From contig CAZHVS010000001.1 of assembly GCA_964536015.1 (NCBI GenBank), positions 322,075 through 386,074 on the forward strand: DNA of 64,000 nt. The letters run 5' to 3'. The notes beneath the pieces are model-generated. The model had not been told where the DNA came from and searched no databases. It saw only the letters and a list, made by a program, of their open reading frames with translations. Positions within the stretch are counted from its first letter, which is position 1. Each line of letters begins with the position of its first letter. Below are positions 27,046-37,272 of this stretch, in pieces. The DNA is from CAZHVS01 sp964536015 (GTDB taxonomy: Bacteria; Bacteroidota; Ignavibacteria; Ignavibacteriales; Ignavibacteriaceae). A program made the position numbers and the translations under genes.

Positions 27046-29637
27046 TTACTTAATTAATAACATCTTCTTTGTAACTATATTTGTTCCAGCTTTTAACCTG
27101 TAAAGGTATGTCCCGGAACTAAATTCATTTCCATTAAATGAAACAGTATGAGTCCCAGCTTGAACCAATTGGTTAATAAAAATAGCTGCAACTTCCTGTC
27201 CGAGAATATTATAAATCCTTAAATCAACAATTTCGTCTTTGGGTAATCCAAATTTAATTGTTGTTGTTGGATTAAATGGGTTAGGATAATTCTGTTCAAC
27301 AAAGAATGAAGAAGGTATAATTCTTTCATCTTCAATATCTGTTAACTTCTTAACGAAAGTAATAGTAAAAGTATCGATTGAACTAATAACGGTAGATTCG
27401 TTACCTTTTGCTAATACAGTCCATTTAGTAGTAATAGAATCACTTGTGCCCATCCACGATTTGATTGTTGCACCGGTGAAATTATAGAATGTATCTTTAG
27501 CTGCAGTACTTAAGAAAGGAGGAGTTTTTAATAGAATGAATGTATACTTAATTGTATCATTATTCAGGTCAAAAGATTTTGTCCATCTTGCCTGATATGA
27601 TGTTGTAGTATCGGTGACAATTATTTTAGCATTGTTTAAAGGATTTTTTAAAAAGAAATATTTTGTCGGAGGTGCAGCAACGTTTGGGGTAAGATCAGCA
27701 TAATAATTCGGCGTAATCTGGTAACCATCATTATATACTGTGGCTGAAGAAGTATACTGTGTTGCAACTCCTTTAGCAGAAATAGGCCATACTGGTTCAG
27801 GATTATTATCGAGATCAGAATCACTATCAATTCTGAATATTAACGAATCATATCCATCCCACGACATCATATTTGCATCAGCATTTGATGGCCATGCAGG
27901 AGATGTTGGTTTTTTCCCAAGTGCTTTTATCTCTATATATCTACTTTCATATTTTTCACCATTTGCTTTGTAGGTTTCAATATCAAGAGTTATTGGAGTA
28001 ATTGTGTTACTTCCATCGAGCAATATGCATCCAGCACTTAAAGAATCTATTATTTCCATTTGAGTAGTGCCACGGAAGTGACCTACTTTACCACGTACAA
28101 GTAATCTATCACCAAGATTGTACACTGGTCCTCCTCCAGTAACAGAGCCCTTTGTTACATTGATTCCGGCAAAATCATCCTGAATAGTGTAACTAAATCT
28201 GTTTGCACTACGAGTGAAGTTAATCGAATTCACAACTCCAACTACTGTAAGAGTATCATTCAGATGATCAGGTATATAATCGTTGTTAGTATCTTTTCTA
28301 GCTTCTGAGATAGAGACAATGTTAGCAGTCAATCCATCAAGAACAACTATCGGCGCTCTTTCAGCAGTGCAACTAGTATAAACCACTTCTAACCTTGGGT
28401 CTGAATCAAGATTTGCTATACAAATTTCATCAAATCTTCCACCGGTAGAAAGTAATTTACTGTCAATTAAAGAACTCTGATAACTTGATGGAGACGTTAT
28501 TGTGCCACCTAAATATTTCATCTTTACAATTGCCCCATTTGGTGTAGCATCTCGTGTACCGAACACAAAATCAAGCTTACCATCATTATCAATATCACCA
28601 GAAGCCCCACCGTATAATCGAGCAGTACCGGCAGCACCAATTAATGATGAAACATCAGCAATCTCAGTAGTTTTCAAGGTATCACCTGATTCTTGTAAAA
28701 GATATATCTTGGTTGAAGTAGTTCCGCTCCAGCCAGCAGCAATAATTTCTTTTACATTATCGCCATTTAGATCAACTACGCAGGCAGATTTCCATGTCCC
28801 ACCAGGAATTACATTTAACTGTGCGGCATTAATAGTCCAGTTTCCGGAAGCATATTTTACTTTTGTACAAGCACCATTACTGTGAAGTAAATAAATATTA
28901 CTTCCAATTATTGCCAGGTCATACAGAACACTAGAGTTAATTCCAGCACCGTGACCATGCTTTTCTAGCGTCCAGGTTGGATTCGGTGTGCCATTATCGG
29001 GAACATTGCTTACTGAAATTACTCCAAAACGATAATTTGATTGTCTGTCACAAAAAACAATTTCTTGTGTTCCATCATTATCCGGGTCAGCAACAAACCA
29101 TCTAAATGGTCTAAGTTCTTTATTCAAACTATCAGTAATTGTCCACTGACAATTTGGCAAAGAGTTATTGCCAGATGCAACACCAAGAGCATCTCCGGTA
29201 GTATTTCTCTGTTCGAATATGGCAATTCTAACTGGATTTGTATTTGTTGCATCAAGATAATTTACGGGTCCCCAGATAATTTCCTTTTTACCATCATTAT
29301 CAAGATCTGCCCAAGCTAATGCTGGCCAAGTATTCTGTTTAGGAACGTTGGTTAATGTTGCACTCCAAACAGAATCCCACGTACCTGTTGTAGGATTTAA
29401 TTCATATTTATAAATGCGTGGAATTAATGCATCTGGTGCATCAGCAAAATTTGTATTGACAGCAAAAATTTCAGGACGACCATCATTGTCAAAATCTACT
29501 CCTGCTATAATATTATTAAATCCTTCAGGTTCAATTGTGGGTACAGGAATAGTTGCTTTTCTGTAGAAAATTTCTGTTTGTGCAGATAATGAAAGGCACA
29601 AACTTATTATAAATAAAATTAAAAAATACTTTTTCAT
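27046..29637 (-). CDS. Secreted FG-GAP/VCBS propeller protein with OB-fold-like and T9SS sorting domains
   Basis: An 863-residue exported protein with a signal peptide (FLILFIISLCLSLSAQ). Residues 30-440 contain FG-GAP/VCBS-type calcium-loop repeats: GVDFDNDGRPEIFAVN, WADLDNDGKKEIIWG, VADPDNDGTQEIVFCD, VVDLNGDNVKEIIAAG and SGDIDNDGKLDFVFG. A segment near 460-570 (LTVVGVVNSINF...FSYTIQDDFAGINVTKG...GDRLLVRGKV) resembles the OB-fold domain of secreted nucleases and DUF5689 proteins. The tail is NYPNPFNPTTTIKFGL...GTYLYRLKAGTNIVTKKMLLIK, a T9SS type A signal. AAGGAAC precedes the ATG. The calcium-loop propeller suggests adhesion or ligand binding outside the cell. No catalytic site is recognised. 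Confidence 0.87.
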   Translation of the reverse strand: MKKYFLILFIISLCLSLSAQTEIFYRKATIPVPTIEPEGFNNIIAGVDFDNDGRPEIFAVNTNFADAPDALIPRIYKYELNPTTGTWDSVWSATLTNVPKQNTWPALAWADLDNDGKKEIIWGPVNYLDATNTNPVRIAIFEQRNTTGDALGVASGNNSLPNCQWTITDSLNKELRPFRWFVADPDNDGTQEIVFCDRQSNYRFGVISVSNVPDNGTPNPTWTLEKHGHGAGINSSVLYDLAIIGSNIYLLHSNGACTKVKYASGNWTINAAQLNVIPGGTWKSACVVDLNGDNVKEIIAAGWSGTTSTKIYLLQESGDTLKTTEIADVSSLIGAAGTARLYGGASGDIDNDGKLDFVFGTRDATPNGAIVKMKYLGGTITSPSSYQSSLIDSKLLSTGGRFDEICIANLDSDPRLEVVYTSCTAERAPIVVLDGLTANIVSISEARKDTNNDYIPDHLNDTLTVVGVVNSINFTRSANRFSYTIQDDFAGINVTKGSVTGGGPVYNLGDRLLVRGKVGHFRGTTQMEIIDSLSAGCILLDGSNTITPITLDIETYKANGEKYESRYIEIKALGKKPTSPAWPSNADANMMSWDGYDSLIFRIDSDSDLDNNPEPVWPISAKGVATQYTSSATVYNDGYQITPNYYADLTPNVAAPPTKYFFLKNPLNNAKIIVTDTTTSYQARWTKSFDLNNDTIKYTFILLKTPPFLSTAAKDTFYNFTGATIKSWMGTSDSITTKWTVLAKGNESTVISSIDTFTITFVKKLTDIEDERIIPSSFFVEQNYPNPFNPTTTIKFGLPKDEIVDLRIYNILGQEVAAIFINQLVQAGTHTVSFNGNEFSSGTYLYRLKAGTNIVTKKMLLIK

Positions 29638-29646
29638 ATTTGTTCC

Positions 29647-31116
29647 TTATTTAAGTAAAGTCATCTTTTTAGTAATCTGTTGATTACCTGATTTAATTGT
29701 ATAAAAATAAGTTCCTGATGAAAGATTTGAAGCATCAAAAGTAAACTTATAAGTTCCTTTTTCAAATTCTGTTGAATTAATCAAATCGGTTACCAATTCA
29801 CCTTGAATATTAAATACAGAAAGTGAAATAGAACTTTTTTCTTTCAATGAAAATTCAATTGTGGTAATAGGATTGAATGGATTAGGATAGTTCTGATTTA
29901 AAGCAAACTCAGTTGGGATATTTGTTTCATCTTTTTGAATTCCAACAATAGTCAAAGGAATTACGGGTAGAGTTTGAGTGTAATGCCATTTATCAACTGT
30001 CCATCCATAGAAAGATTGATCATATAGAGCATAATTATTATCAAAATCCATATTATATGTTGAAGCATAACCAGATGCGTTTCCTGGAGTTGTACCGTTA
30101 GTTCTGGTTTGATAACTACCAGTCATTTGATAATTCCATAGTGCACAATCAATTGTATCCAATCTTGCACCCGTGTTTGGATTTAGCAAATAAATTCTAC
30201 TAAATTCATAACCACTACCGGTTTGGAAATTACAAGCACAAGCAACAAAAAGAATATTTTTATCTTTCATAAATTGTAGTCCCCAAGGACCTGGTTTTAA
30301 TGTGTCGGTTCCATTTGAGGCGATAGGAGTTTCTGTTACCTGAAAATCAAATCCAGTATAAAGAGTGTATCCTGTTGTTGGACTTCCAATATAGCAATAT
30401 ACTTTTTTAGTTGTATAATTTGAGACATAAACAACCGTTCCTTGTGGGTTGACAGTAATTCCCCTTAGATTTCCTTCTTCTGGTAAAGTAACTGTTGCTA
30501 AAGGTGTAGATTGATGGCTTCCACCCCAATTTGCATCTTGAGAGATACTATTAAAAACCATAAATGTTCCGGGAGTTGTTGGATTGTTTTCAACAACATA
30601 AACTCTTCCGTTTGCATCAACATCAATAGCCCATAGAGAATCTCCGTTTGTTTCCATTCTGTAAGGAGCAGGTAAAATCGTATCATTTTGAAGCTTGAAT
30701 ACAAGAATACTTCCAGCAGCATCATGGTTAGGGACATAAATTAAAGAATCAGATGTTACGGCTATATCCATAACAAATTTCATTTCTACATTTTCAAAAC
30801 CGTTAATCCAGGCTTGTCTGAAACCACCAATTCCTGAAGAACCATAACCGTAGTAACCTAGTCTTCCGTTTACAGAATCAGCATTTGCATATCCAACTAG
30901 ATAACAAGTGTTGTTTGATAATCTTGTAACTAATGCAACAAAATTGTTTGGTTTTATAACACCGACTGATACTGTATTATAACCAGTCGAATTAGGTTGT
31001 TCATCAATTGTTGCATAATCGCAAAGCCAATCGCCTGGAAAAGTTTGAGAGAAGGAAAAGTTAGTAGTAATTACTGAGAGAAGTAAAACGAATAATAATA
31101 TGTATAGTCGTTTCAT
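29647..31116 (-). CDS. Secreted beta-propeller protein with T9SS sorting domain
   Basis: About 489 residues. The ATG at 31116 is preferred: it has GGAGT upstream and begins directly with the signal peptide MKRLYILLFVLLLSVITTNFSFSQ. The central part looks like an NHL or SMP-30-like six-bladed propeller (DSLWAIDVDANGRVYVVENN, NLRGITVNPQGTVVYVSNYTTKKVYCY, GPWGLQFMKDKNILFVACACN). The C-terminus NQNYPNPFNPITTIEFSL...GTYFYTIKSGNQQITKKMTLLK is a T9SS type A sorting signal. It is the first of three same-strand T9SS cargo genes, only 9 bp from the next. Function is unknown; surface binding or sugar-lactone-type hydrolysis cannot be told apart. Confidence 0.85.
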   Translation of the reverse strand: MKRLYILLFVLLLSVITTNFSFSQTFPGDWLCDYATIDEQPNSTGYNTVSVGVIKPNNFVALVTRLSNNTCYLVGYANADSVNGRLGYYGYGSSGIGGFRQAWINGFENVEMKFVMDIAVTSDSLIYVPNHDAAGSILVFKLQNDTILPAPYRMETNGDSLWAIDVDANGRVYVVENNPTTPGTFMVFNSISQDANWGGSHQSTPLATVTLPEEGNLRGITVNPQGTVVYVSNYTTKKVYCYIGSPTTGYTLYTGFDFQVTETPIASNGTDTLKPGPWGLQFMKDKNILFVACACNFQTGSGYEFSRIYLLNPNTGARLDTIDCALWNYQMTGSYQTRTNGTTPGNASGYASTYNMDFDNNYALYDQSFYGWTVDKWHYTQTLPVIPLTIVGIQKDETNIPTEFALNQNYPNPFNPITTIEFSLKEKSSISLSVFNIQGELVTDLINSTEFEKGTYKFTFDASNLSSGTYFYTIKSGNQQITKKMTLLK

Positions 31117-31278
31117 AGTGTACTCCGTATTGTTAATGAATGAGTTTAATTTCAATCGTTACTTTATTAAAAAAAAAAGAAAAATCCAAGTGCTTTTATT
31201 AGAAATTTAAAGATTTTTTAACAGAATACTTAAAGAATTTTATTTAGAAAGTGATAGTATATTATTAATTTGCATTAT

Positions 31279-32631
31279 ATGAATATTTTTCCAAAGAGTC
31301 CTTATTATAAACATATTCTCAAGCTTTCACTACCTGCAATAGCCGGTCTATCAACACAAATTGTTGTATCAATTGTTGATGCCGCTTTAGTTGGTAGATT
31401 AGAACAACCAGAGTATACGCTTGCTGCAATGGGAATAGGAGTATTAGCGACTTGGGCTGTAGTCAGTTTTTTTTCTAGCTTAGCCACTGGAACACATGTT
31501 TTAATTGCAAGAAGATTTGGAAGCAAAGATTATAATTCTTGTGGGGATGTTTTACATAATTCGATTTTTGTTTCAATTATTATTGGAATAATTATCACTC
31601 TTTTAGGAGCTTTTTTTGCAAAAGATTTTTCTTACTTCCTAGCAAAAAATCCAACTGTAGGTAAGCTGGCAGGAGAATTCTTATTTTTCAGACTACTTGG
31701 TATAACTTTTTTTTTAATTACTGTATCATATCGTGGATTTTATTTTGGTATTGGGAACACAAAAATTTTTATGATCTCGGGGATTATGGTAAATCTGCTA
31801 AATATAATTTTTAATTACACATTTATATACGGTATGTTTGGCATGCCAAAAATGGGCGTTGCTGGTTCAGGTCTTGGTTCATCATTAGCTACTTTGTGTG
31901 ATGCAACCTTCTATTTTTTGGTTTCATTACACCCAAATTTCCGAAAGAGGTTCAATCTTTATAAAAAGTTTAAAATAATTCCGTCTATTCTCAAGTCCAT
32001 TTACAATATTTCATTACCGGTTGCATTTCAAAGTGTATTTATTTTACTTGGATTTTTATCTTTCATCGCAATAAATGGATTAATTGGAATAGTTGAGCAG
32101 GCTTCATCTCAAGCTATTATCAGCACTTTGTTTATGTCTTTATTGCCATGTTTTGGTTTTGGAATTGCAGTTCAGACTTTAGTAGGAAATAATATTGGCA
32201 ATAATAAATTAGTTCTTGCGAAAATTTATGGATTTGAAACAGCCAAAATTGCAACCTATTACACTCTATTTCTTGGCTTTATTTATATTTTATTTCCAAA
32301 TTATCTTTTGTTGATTATAACAACCGAACAAAAAATTATAGACACAGCTATTCCTGCAATGAGAATTGCTGGTTTTGCACAAATATTTTATGCTACAGGA
32401 GTTGTTCTTGCAAATGGTCTACAAGCAATTGGAAAGACAAGATTCGTAATGTTTGCAGAAGTAATAACTAATCTGTTAATCTTTGTGCCATTAGCATATT
32501 TTTTAGGTGTTTATCTTGAGTGGGGAATTAGAGGAGCTTGGATTGCATTACCAATTTATGTCATTATTTATTCTTCAATTATTTATATAAAATTCAAATT
32601 CGGAAACTGGAAGTTCCTGATAAAATTGTGA
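31279..32631 (+). CDS. MATE-family efflux transporter
   Basis: About 450 residues with 12 predicted transmembrane helices. The opening HILKLSLPAIAGLSTQIVVSIVDAALVGRLEQPEYTLAAMGIG is typical of the MATE family, and the second half repeats the pattern (ISLPVAFQSVFILLGFLSFIAINGLIG). MATE proteins export cationic drugs or metabolites using Na+ or H+ gradients. The ATG at 31279 is preferred to the TTG at 31270; neither has a clear ribosome binding site. The stop is 6 bp from the convergent MFS stop. The substrate cannot be inferred. Confidence 0.92.
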   Translation: MNIFPKSPYYKHILKLSLPAIAGLSTQIVVSIVDAALVGRLEQPEYTLAAMGIGVLATWAVVSFFSSLATGTHVLIARRFGSKDYNSCGDVLHNSIFVSIIIGIIITLLGAFFAKDFSYFLAKNPTVGKLAGEFLFFRLLGITFFLITVSYRGFYFGIGNTKIFMISGIMVNLLNIIFNYTFIYGMFGMPKMGVAGSGLGSSLATLCDATFYFLVSLHPNFRKRFNLYKKFKIIPSILKSIYNISLPVAFQSVFILLGFLSFIAINGLIGIVEQASSQAIISTLFMSLLPCFGFGIAVQTLVGNNIGNNKLVLAKIYGFETAKIATYYTLFLGFIYILFPNYLLLIITTEQKIIDTAIPAMRIAGFAQIFYATGVVLANGLQAIGKTRFVMFAEVITNLLIFVPLAYFLGVYLEWGIRGAWIALPIYVIIYSSIIYIKFKFGNWKFLIKL

Positions 32632-32637
32632 CTATTT

Positions 32638-33816
32638 TTATTCTTTTAAAAACTTTTTTGTAAGAAAAGAAATTATAAAAAAGTTTATTCCTGCAATAAT
32701 AAATGAGAATCTTAAATTAACCAATCCGGCAAAAAAGCCTGCACTCAAAGGTCCAATCAAGTTCCCAAGAATATTGAAACTTGTTGCAATACCCATTAAT
32801 CCGCCTTTTCTATCTTCAACGGAGTTTTTACTTATTGCTGTAAAAAGAGATGGAATAATAATGCCAGCACTTAAACCAAGGAAGACGTTTGCAATTATTA
32901 ATAAAACCAGATCATAAATAAAAAACTGAACTGCAAAAAATACTGCTGCTCCTAAAGATGCAATTACAAGATTATTTTTAATCCCCGAACTATCAATCTT
33001 TTTTCCAAATACCGCCGAAGATATGGCAGCAAATATTCCAACTATGCTTAGCAATACTCCTGTAATAGTCGGAAGCAGCGATTTGTTAATATTAAAAGTT
33101 TCTACATACAAAACAAAGAGAGGTCGAATAACTGCAATTCCAAAGGCTGAAAGTGTTATTAGTAATCCTAATAATCTTAACTCTTTGTGCCTGAGCAAAA
33201 ATTTCCAGTTATCTAATGAGCTATAATTTTCTTTTGATGATTTTGATTCTTCTTTTTCTACGACAAAGAATGTTACAAAAAAACTGAGAATAAAAATTAT
33301 TCCTCCGACAATGAAAAACTGTATTCTGTAGCCAAACATATTGGAAAGAATGCCACCAATTAAAGGTCCGACAATATTACCAGAAGTGCTTGCGGATTGC
33401 ACTACACCAAGAGCATAACCGGTTTTTTCTTTTGGAGTATTCGTTGCAATAAGTGCTATTGTAGCAGCATAAAATCCGCTTAATACTCCTTGAAGTATAC
33501 GAAAGATAAAAAGTTGAACGACATTTTGAGAAAAACCAAGAAGGATTTGTGAAAGAGCTAGACCGAATACAGCTCGAACGGTCATAGATTTTCTTCCATA
33601 CTTATCTCCCAGAGATCCCCAAATAGGGGTTATAAAAAAAGAAATCATGAAGGGCCCTGCAAATACTAGTCCGCTCCAATAAGCAGTATCATTTATGCTC
33701 TTTATTCCAAGCTCACGTATAAAAAGTGGAAGAAACGGAACAACTGAACTTAAACCTGCCATTGCTAAAAACAGGCTTATCCAGATTATGATTAAATTTC
33801 TTTTCCAGTATTCCAT
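32638..33816 (-). CDS. MFS drug-efflux-type transporter
   Basis: About 392 residues, 12 transmembrane helices, of the drug:H+ antiporter-1 type. The helix 2-3 loop PIWGSLGDKYGRKSMTVRAVFG is the classic motif A (GxLaDrxGrkxxl), and the helix 5 region GPLIGGILSNMFGYRIQFFIVGG is motif C-like (gxxxGPxxGG). Such proteins include TetA- and Bcr-like exporters. I choose the ATG at 33816; a TTG one codon earlier is the alternative. The next minus-strand gene upstream is the ABC-2 operon, 114 bp away, so the two export systems are close but not clearly one unit. Confidence 0.9.
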   Translation of the reverse strand: MEYWKRNLIIIWISLFLAMAGLSSVVPFLPLFIRELGIKSINDTAYWSGLVFAGPFMISFFITPIWGSLGDKYGRKSMTVRAVFGLALSQILLGFSQNVVQLFIFRILQGVLSGFYAATIALIATNTPKEKTGYALGVVQSASTSGNIVGPLIGGILSNMFGYRIQFFIVGGIIFILSFFVTFFVVEKEESKSSKENYSSLDNWKFLLRHKELRLLGLLITLSAFGIAVIRPLFVLYVETFNINKSLLPTITGVLLSIVGIFAAISSAVFGKKIDSSGIKNNLVIASLGAAVFFAVQFFIYDLVLLIIANVFLGLSAGIIIPSLFTAISKNSVEDRKGGLMGIATSFNILGNLIGPLSAGFFAGLVNLRFSFIIAGINFFIISFLTKKFLKE

Positions 33817-33930
33817 CAATTTATTAAAATTTGCGGAACAAACTTAAGAATGGAGAAAGTTGTAACAAAATTTTTTATAGTTTATTGGAAAAATATAATT
33901 AATCCAAAATATATTTATTTCTCTTCTTAC

Positions 33931-35100
33931 TTATAAAAGTGATTTCTTAAATAGAACCTTCATTCGAATAAAAGCCCCGATAGAGTATATAATTGAAAGG
34001 AAAAGTAAATGATTAAATTCAGGCATTACTTCATTTAATCCTGTTCCCATTTGAGTAATTCTTATAAAAGCTTGAATGAATGGTGTCAAAGGAATTACTG
34101 CTCCAATCATTTTTATTGTAGGAAGCATTGCTACGGAAGGCCAGGCAAACCCTGTTAAAAAGAAAAACGGATAAGATGTAAATGCAAAAAATTGTAGGGC
34201 GAGTATTTTTCTTTTAATGAATGATGAAATAAAAATTCCGGAACTGATAACTGAAATTATAAGGAGGATTGTTAACACTATTACAAGAAAATAACTTCCT
34301 TTAAAATTTATTTTGAACATTGAAAAATGAAGAGTATAGAAAAGTAATGACAAACTAAAGTAGAGAATGAAATAAAAAGCATATTTCCCAAGTAGAGTAG
34401 CTGCAGTGCTGAAATTAGAACTCTCATAAATATCTTTAAGTTGATTGTCTTCTCGTTCCTTTGATGTTGATTCACCAACACCCATTAGCAAAGTTTGATG
34501 CAGAATAATAATCAAGACTGCAGGAATAAGAAAGTCTCCGTATGTTAAAACGGGGTTGAATAAAAATTTTATTTCTTCATTTATTGGTTCAATAATTTCA
34601 ACTGCCTGGTTAATATTGTAACCTTTCATCTGGAAAATTTTTATCCGAGCATCTTGTGCATGTTTAATTGCAATTTCATTTATAGTTTTATTTATATCAT
34701 TAGAATGAAGAAAACGTTGAGTATTTAAAAAGATTTTTATCGTTGTTTCTCTCATTAGTTTTAAGGACGATTGAAAATCTTTTGGTACAAGAATAATTCC
34801 TTGTACTTTTTCTTTGATTAGAAAATCTTTTGCTTCAGAAAAATCACTAACTATTTCTTTAACTTCTATTAATTGGGTTGAATTAATATCTCTAATAAAT
34901 TTTTGAGAAAAAGTTGACCTATCTTCATCAATAATTGCAACTGGAATTTTAACTTCCATTTTATTCATATAAATTGCTGCATAGAAAAATGAATAGAACA
35001 AAGGAGCAATTAAAATTATTGTTCGTATATCGACATCTGAAATTATGATTTTCAATTCACGTTTGAAGATATACCATATGCCTTTCAGTCGTTTAGTCAT
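33931..35100 (-). CDS. ABC-2 type transporter permease (YhhJ/YbhR-like)
   Basis: A 389-residue inner-membrane permease. One helix lies near the N-terminus (TIILIAPLFYSFFYAAIYMNKM), then a large extracytoplasmic domain (IPVAIIDEDRSTFSQKFIRDINSTQLIEV...KVQGIILVPKDF), then five helices including FTSYPFFFLTGFAWPSVAMLPT, the conserved ABC-2 signature region. It overlaps the preceding permease gene by 4 bp, so the two are translationally coupled and probably form a heterodimer. It is the last gene of tetR-tolC-hlyD-permease-permease. No ATPase gene follows. Confidence 0.9.
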   Translation of the reverse strand: MTKRLKGIWYIFKRELKIIISDVDIRTIILIAPLFYSFFYAAIYMNKMEVKIPVAIIDEDRSTFSQKFIRDINSTQLIEVKEIVSDFSEAKDFLIKEKVQGIILVPKDFQSSLKLMRETTIKIFLNTQRFLHSNDINKTINEIAIKHAQDARIKIFQMKGYNINQAVEIIEPINEEIKFLFNPVLTYGDFLIPAVLIIILHQTLLMGVGESTSKEREDNQLKDIYESSNFSTAATLLGKYAFYFILYFSLSLLFYTLHFSMFKINFKGSYFLVIVLTILLIISVISSGIFISSFIKRKILALQFFAFTSYPFFFLTGFAWPSVAMLPTIKMIGAVIPLTPFIQAFIRITQMGTGLNEVMPEFNHLLFLSIIYSIGAFIRMKVLFKKSLL

Positions 35101-36287
35101 TTTTCAACTCCATCTTTGTTATTCTCTATTAATCTATGTTTTATTCCAAACCATAAGACTATTATAGAACAAAACCCAAATAAAGAAAGATCAACAAATT
35201 CTTTAATTGCATAATTAATAGAAGCATTCATATTGAAAATTTTTAATAATGCAGAAAGAAAATGTGTATATGGTATTAATTGCGCATATGTCCTTATTAA
35301 ACCTGGCATACTCCATAATGGATAAGTTAATCCACTGAAAATAAAAGCTGGAGTAATTATAAAAAGAACAATTTCGGTTGCAAGCATTTGGTTTTTAAAA
35401 ATTGAAGAAATAGCTAATCCAATTAAAATACAAATCATAATGAAGAATATTGTTAATGAAATTGAAATTATAATTGAACCAGTTCCTTCAATGTTGAAGA
35501 TTGGAAAGATGATACAAAAAAGTAAAATGATATTAATTGAGTGAATAAATAAATGTGGTAGTAATTTTCCGGTAATAATTATATGAATTTTATTTTTTGC
35601 TAATATTGCAAGTTCATTAAATGTTTCGTGTGTTACTTCAGAAGAAATAGCCAATGCTGCTACAAGCATTACAACCATCATTAAAATAAATGTAGTTATA
35701 CCTGGTACAAGATATGTTTCATAACTATAATTTGGATTATATAGAATTTGCGATTCAATCCTTACGGGATTGATGATTGACATGGCCTGCTCGTAAGTCA
35801 TACCAGCGGAACGATATTTTTTTAACAATACACCGGCTGAAACTGTCTTTAATATTTTCAAGCCATCATTCATTAAATAATTTGATTTGATTAGATTAAC
35901 TGAATTAATAAATAATATAGCTTTACCTTGTCCACCGGCCTTTATATCATTTTCCATATTAGCAGGGAAGTAGAATGCCCCATCAATTTTCCCTTTTTTA
36001 ATTTCAGATTTGATTTCTTTAACTGAATTAACATATTCAACAATTCTCATTGAACTTGTAGATTCAACATATCTTGTTATGATTAAAGAAATTTCTCCAT
36101 GATCATTATTGCATATTGCTATTGGAATTTCTCTGACAAGAGCATTCTTGTAAATGAGACCAAACAGAGTAAACAGAATTACTGGCAGCAACAAAGAAGG
36201 TATAAAAATTGTTTTACGCTCTAAAATTCTTTTAAATTCTCGCTTTATTACTAAAGTTAATATGTATAAATCGTTTTGTTTGTTCAT
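35097..36287 (-). CDS. ABC-2 type transporter permease (YbhS-like)
   Basis: A 396-residue paralogue of the downstream permease, with the same arrangement: N-terminal helix (IFIPSLLLPVILFTLFGLIYKNA), extracytoplasmic domain (IPIAICNNDHGEISLIITRYVESTSSMRIVEYV...GKIDGAFYFPANME) and five C-terminal helices with VLFIITPAFIFSGLTYPLWSMPG. YbhS/YbhR-type pairs work with an HlyD-like adaptor and usually a YbhF-type ATPase to expel drugs or cations through a TolC channel. The adaptor gene ends 1 bp before it begins. Confidence 0.9.
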   Translation of the reverse strand: MNKQNDLYILTLVIKREFKRILERKTIFIPSLLLPVILFTLFGLIYKNALVREIPIAICNNDHGEISLIITRYVESTSSMRIVEYVNSVKEIKSEIKKGKIDGAFYFPANMENDIKAGGQGKAILFINSVNLIKSNYLMNDGLKILKTVSAGVLLKKYRSAGMTYEQAMSIINPVRIESQILYNPNYSYETYLVPGITTFILMMVVMLVAALAISSEVTHETFNELAILAKNKIHIIITGKLLPHLFIHSINIILLFCIIFPIFNIEGTGSIIISISLTIFFIMICILIGLAISSIFKNQMLATEIVLFIITPAFIFSGLTYPLWSMPGLIRTYAQLIPYTHFLSALLKIFNMNASINYAIKEFVDLSLFGFCSIIVLWFGIKHRLIENNKDGVEK

Positions 36288-36288
36288 T

Positions 36289-37272
36289 TTAGTTAAGTAT
36301 AATATTGACAGTCATCCCGGGACGTAATCCTTCAATAGGATTTTTAGGTCGCAAACGAATTTCAAAAGTACGAATATCAAATTCACCTTTTTGATTTGTC
36401 GGTTTCCAATTTGCAAAATCTCCAATAGGTGAGATGTAACTAATAGTAAAATCATATTCCTGATTTCCAAGTGCAGTGATTTTTCCACGGAAAGTATCGC
36501 CCTTTTTTATTTTACTCATCTGATCTTCTTTTAATTGAATAACAACCCATGAGTCTTTCAAATCGAGTATAGTGAAAATAGGATAACCACTTGAAATAAT
36601 TTCTCCTGGATCGACTAATCTTTTCTGAAGTTCTCCATTAATTGGGCTGACTAAAGTTAATTCCTGTTGGTAAGCAAGTGCTTCTCTGAAACCATTTTGA
36701 GCCTGGTAATACATTGATTGAGCCATCATAATTTCTTCAGTACGAGCACCACTCATTACAAGATCATATTTAGCTTTAGCAGCAAGCATTTGTTCCATAG
36801 CAGCTTTATATTGAAATTCATACTGATCTCTTTCCTGAGAAGAAATTAATTTTTCATCATACATTTTTTTCATTCGGTTCCAGGTCTTCTCTGCCAATTC
36901 AAATTGATGCTGTGCTTGCAAATATAATTTTTCAGTTGCTTCTTTCTCTTCCTTGCGGGCGCCATTTAATGACATTTCATATTTTGATTTTGCAGCTTCC
37001 ATCAAACCACGTGTTTGTTCAACTTTGGCATCCATTTCTTTACTTTCAAGACGAGCGAGTATTTGTCCTTTGTGAACAAAATCTCCCTCACTCACAAAAA
37101 CACTATCGATTCTTCCTGCAATTTTGGAAGCGACATCAACATCAGTAGTTTCAACAATTCCTGTTATAATTATTTGGTTTTCTGTTTCTTTATTTGTAAT
37201 TAACACTATCAATGCAATTGCAATGAAAACAAGAGGTATTGCAATTAAAAAATAAGTTTTATTGAATTTCAT
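36289..37272 (-). CDS. HlyD/RND-type membrane fusion protein
   Basis: A 327-residue periplasmic adaptor anchored by an N-terminal helix (FLIAIPLVFIAIALIVLIT). A biotinyl-lipoyl-like segment (DVASKIAGRIDSVFVSEGDFVHKGQILARLESKEMDAK) is followed by a long alpha-helical hairpin of about 110 residues, rich in Lys, Glu and Ala, with two GARxEE turns. The second lipoyl half (TLVSPINGELQKRLVDPGEIISSGYPIFTILDLKDSWVVIQLKEDQM) and beta-barrel follow. It should bridge the ABC-2 permeases and the TolC-like channel encoded just upstream; its start codon overlaps the tolC stop. YbhG is the closest functional analogue. Confidence 0.92.
   Translation of the reverse strand: MKFNKTYFLIAIPLVFIAIALIVLITNKETENQIIITGIVETTDVDVASKIAGRIDSVFVSEGDFVHKGQILARLESKEMDAKVEQTRGLMEAAKSKYEMSLNGARKEEKEATEKLYLQAQHQFELAEKTWNRMKKMYDEKLISSQERDQYEFQYKAAMEQMLAAKAKYDLVMSGARTEEIMMAQSMYYQAQNGFREALAYQQELTLVSPINGELQKRLVDPGEIISSGYPIFTILDLKDSWVVIQLKEDQMSKIKKGDTFRGKITALGNQEYDFTISYISPIGDFANWKPTNQKGEFDIRTFEIRLRPKNPIEGLRPGMTVNIILN

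Noticed and set aside
28502..28885. 127-codon plus-strand open frame
   Set aside because: Antisense to the FG-GAP protein gene; its Pro/Ser-rich product has no family features.
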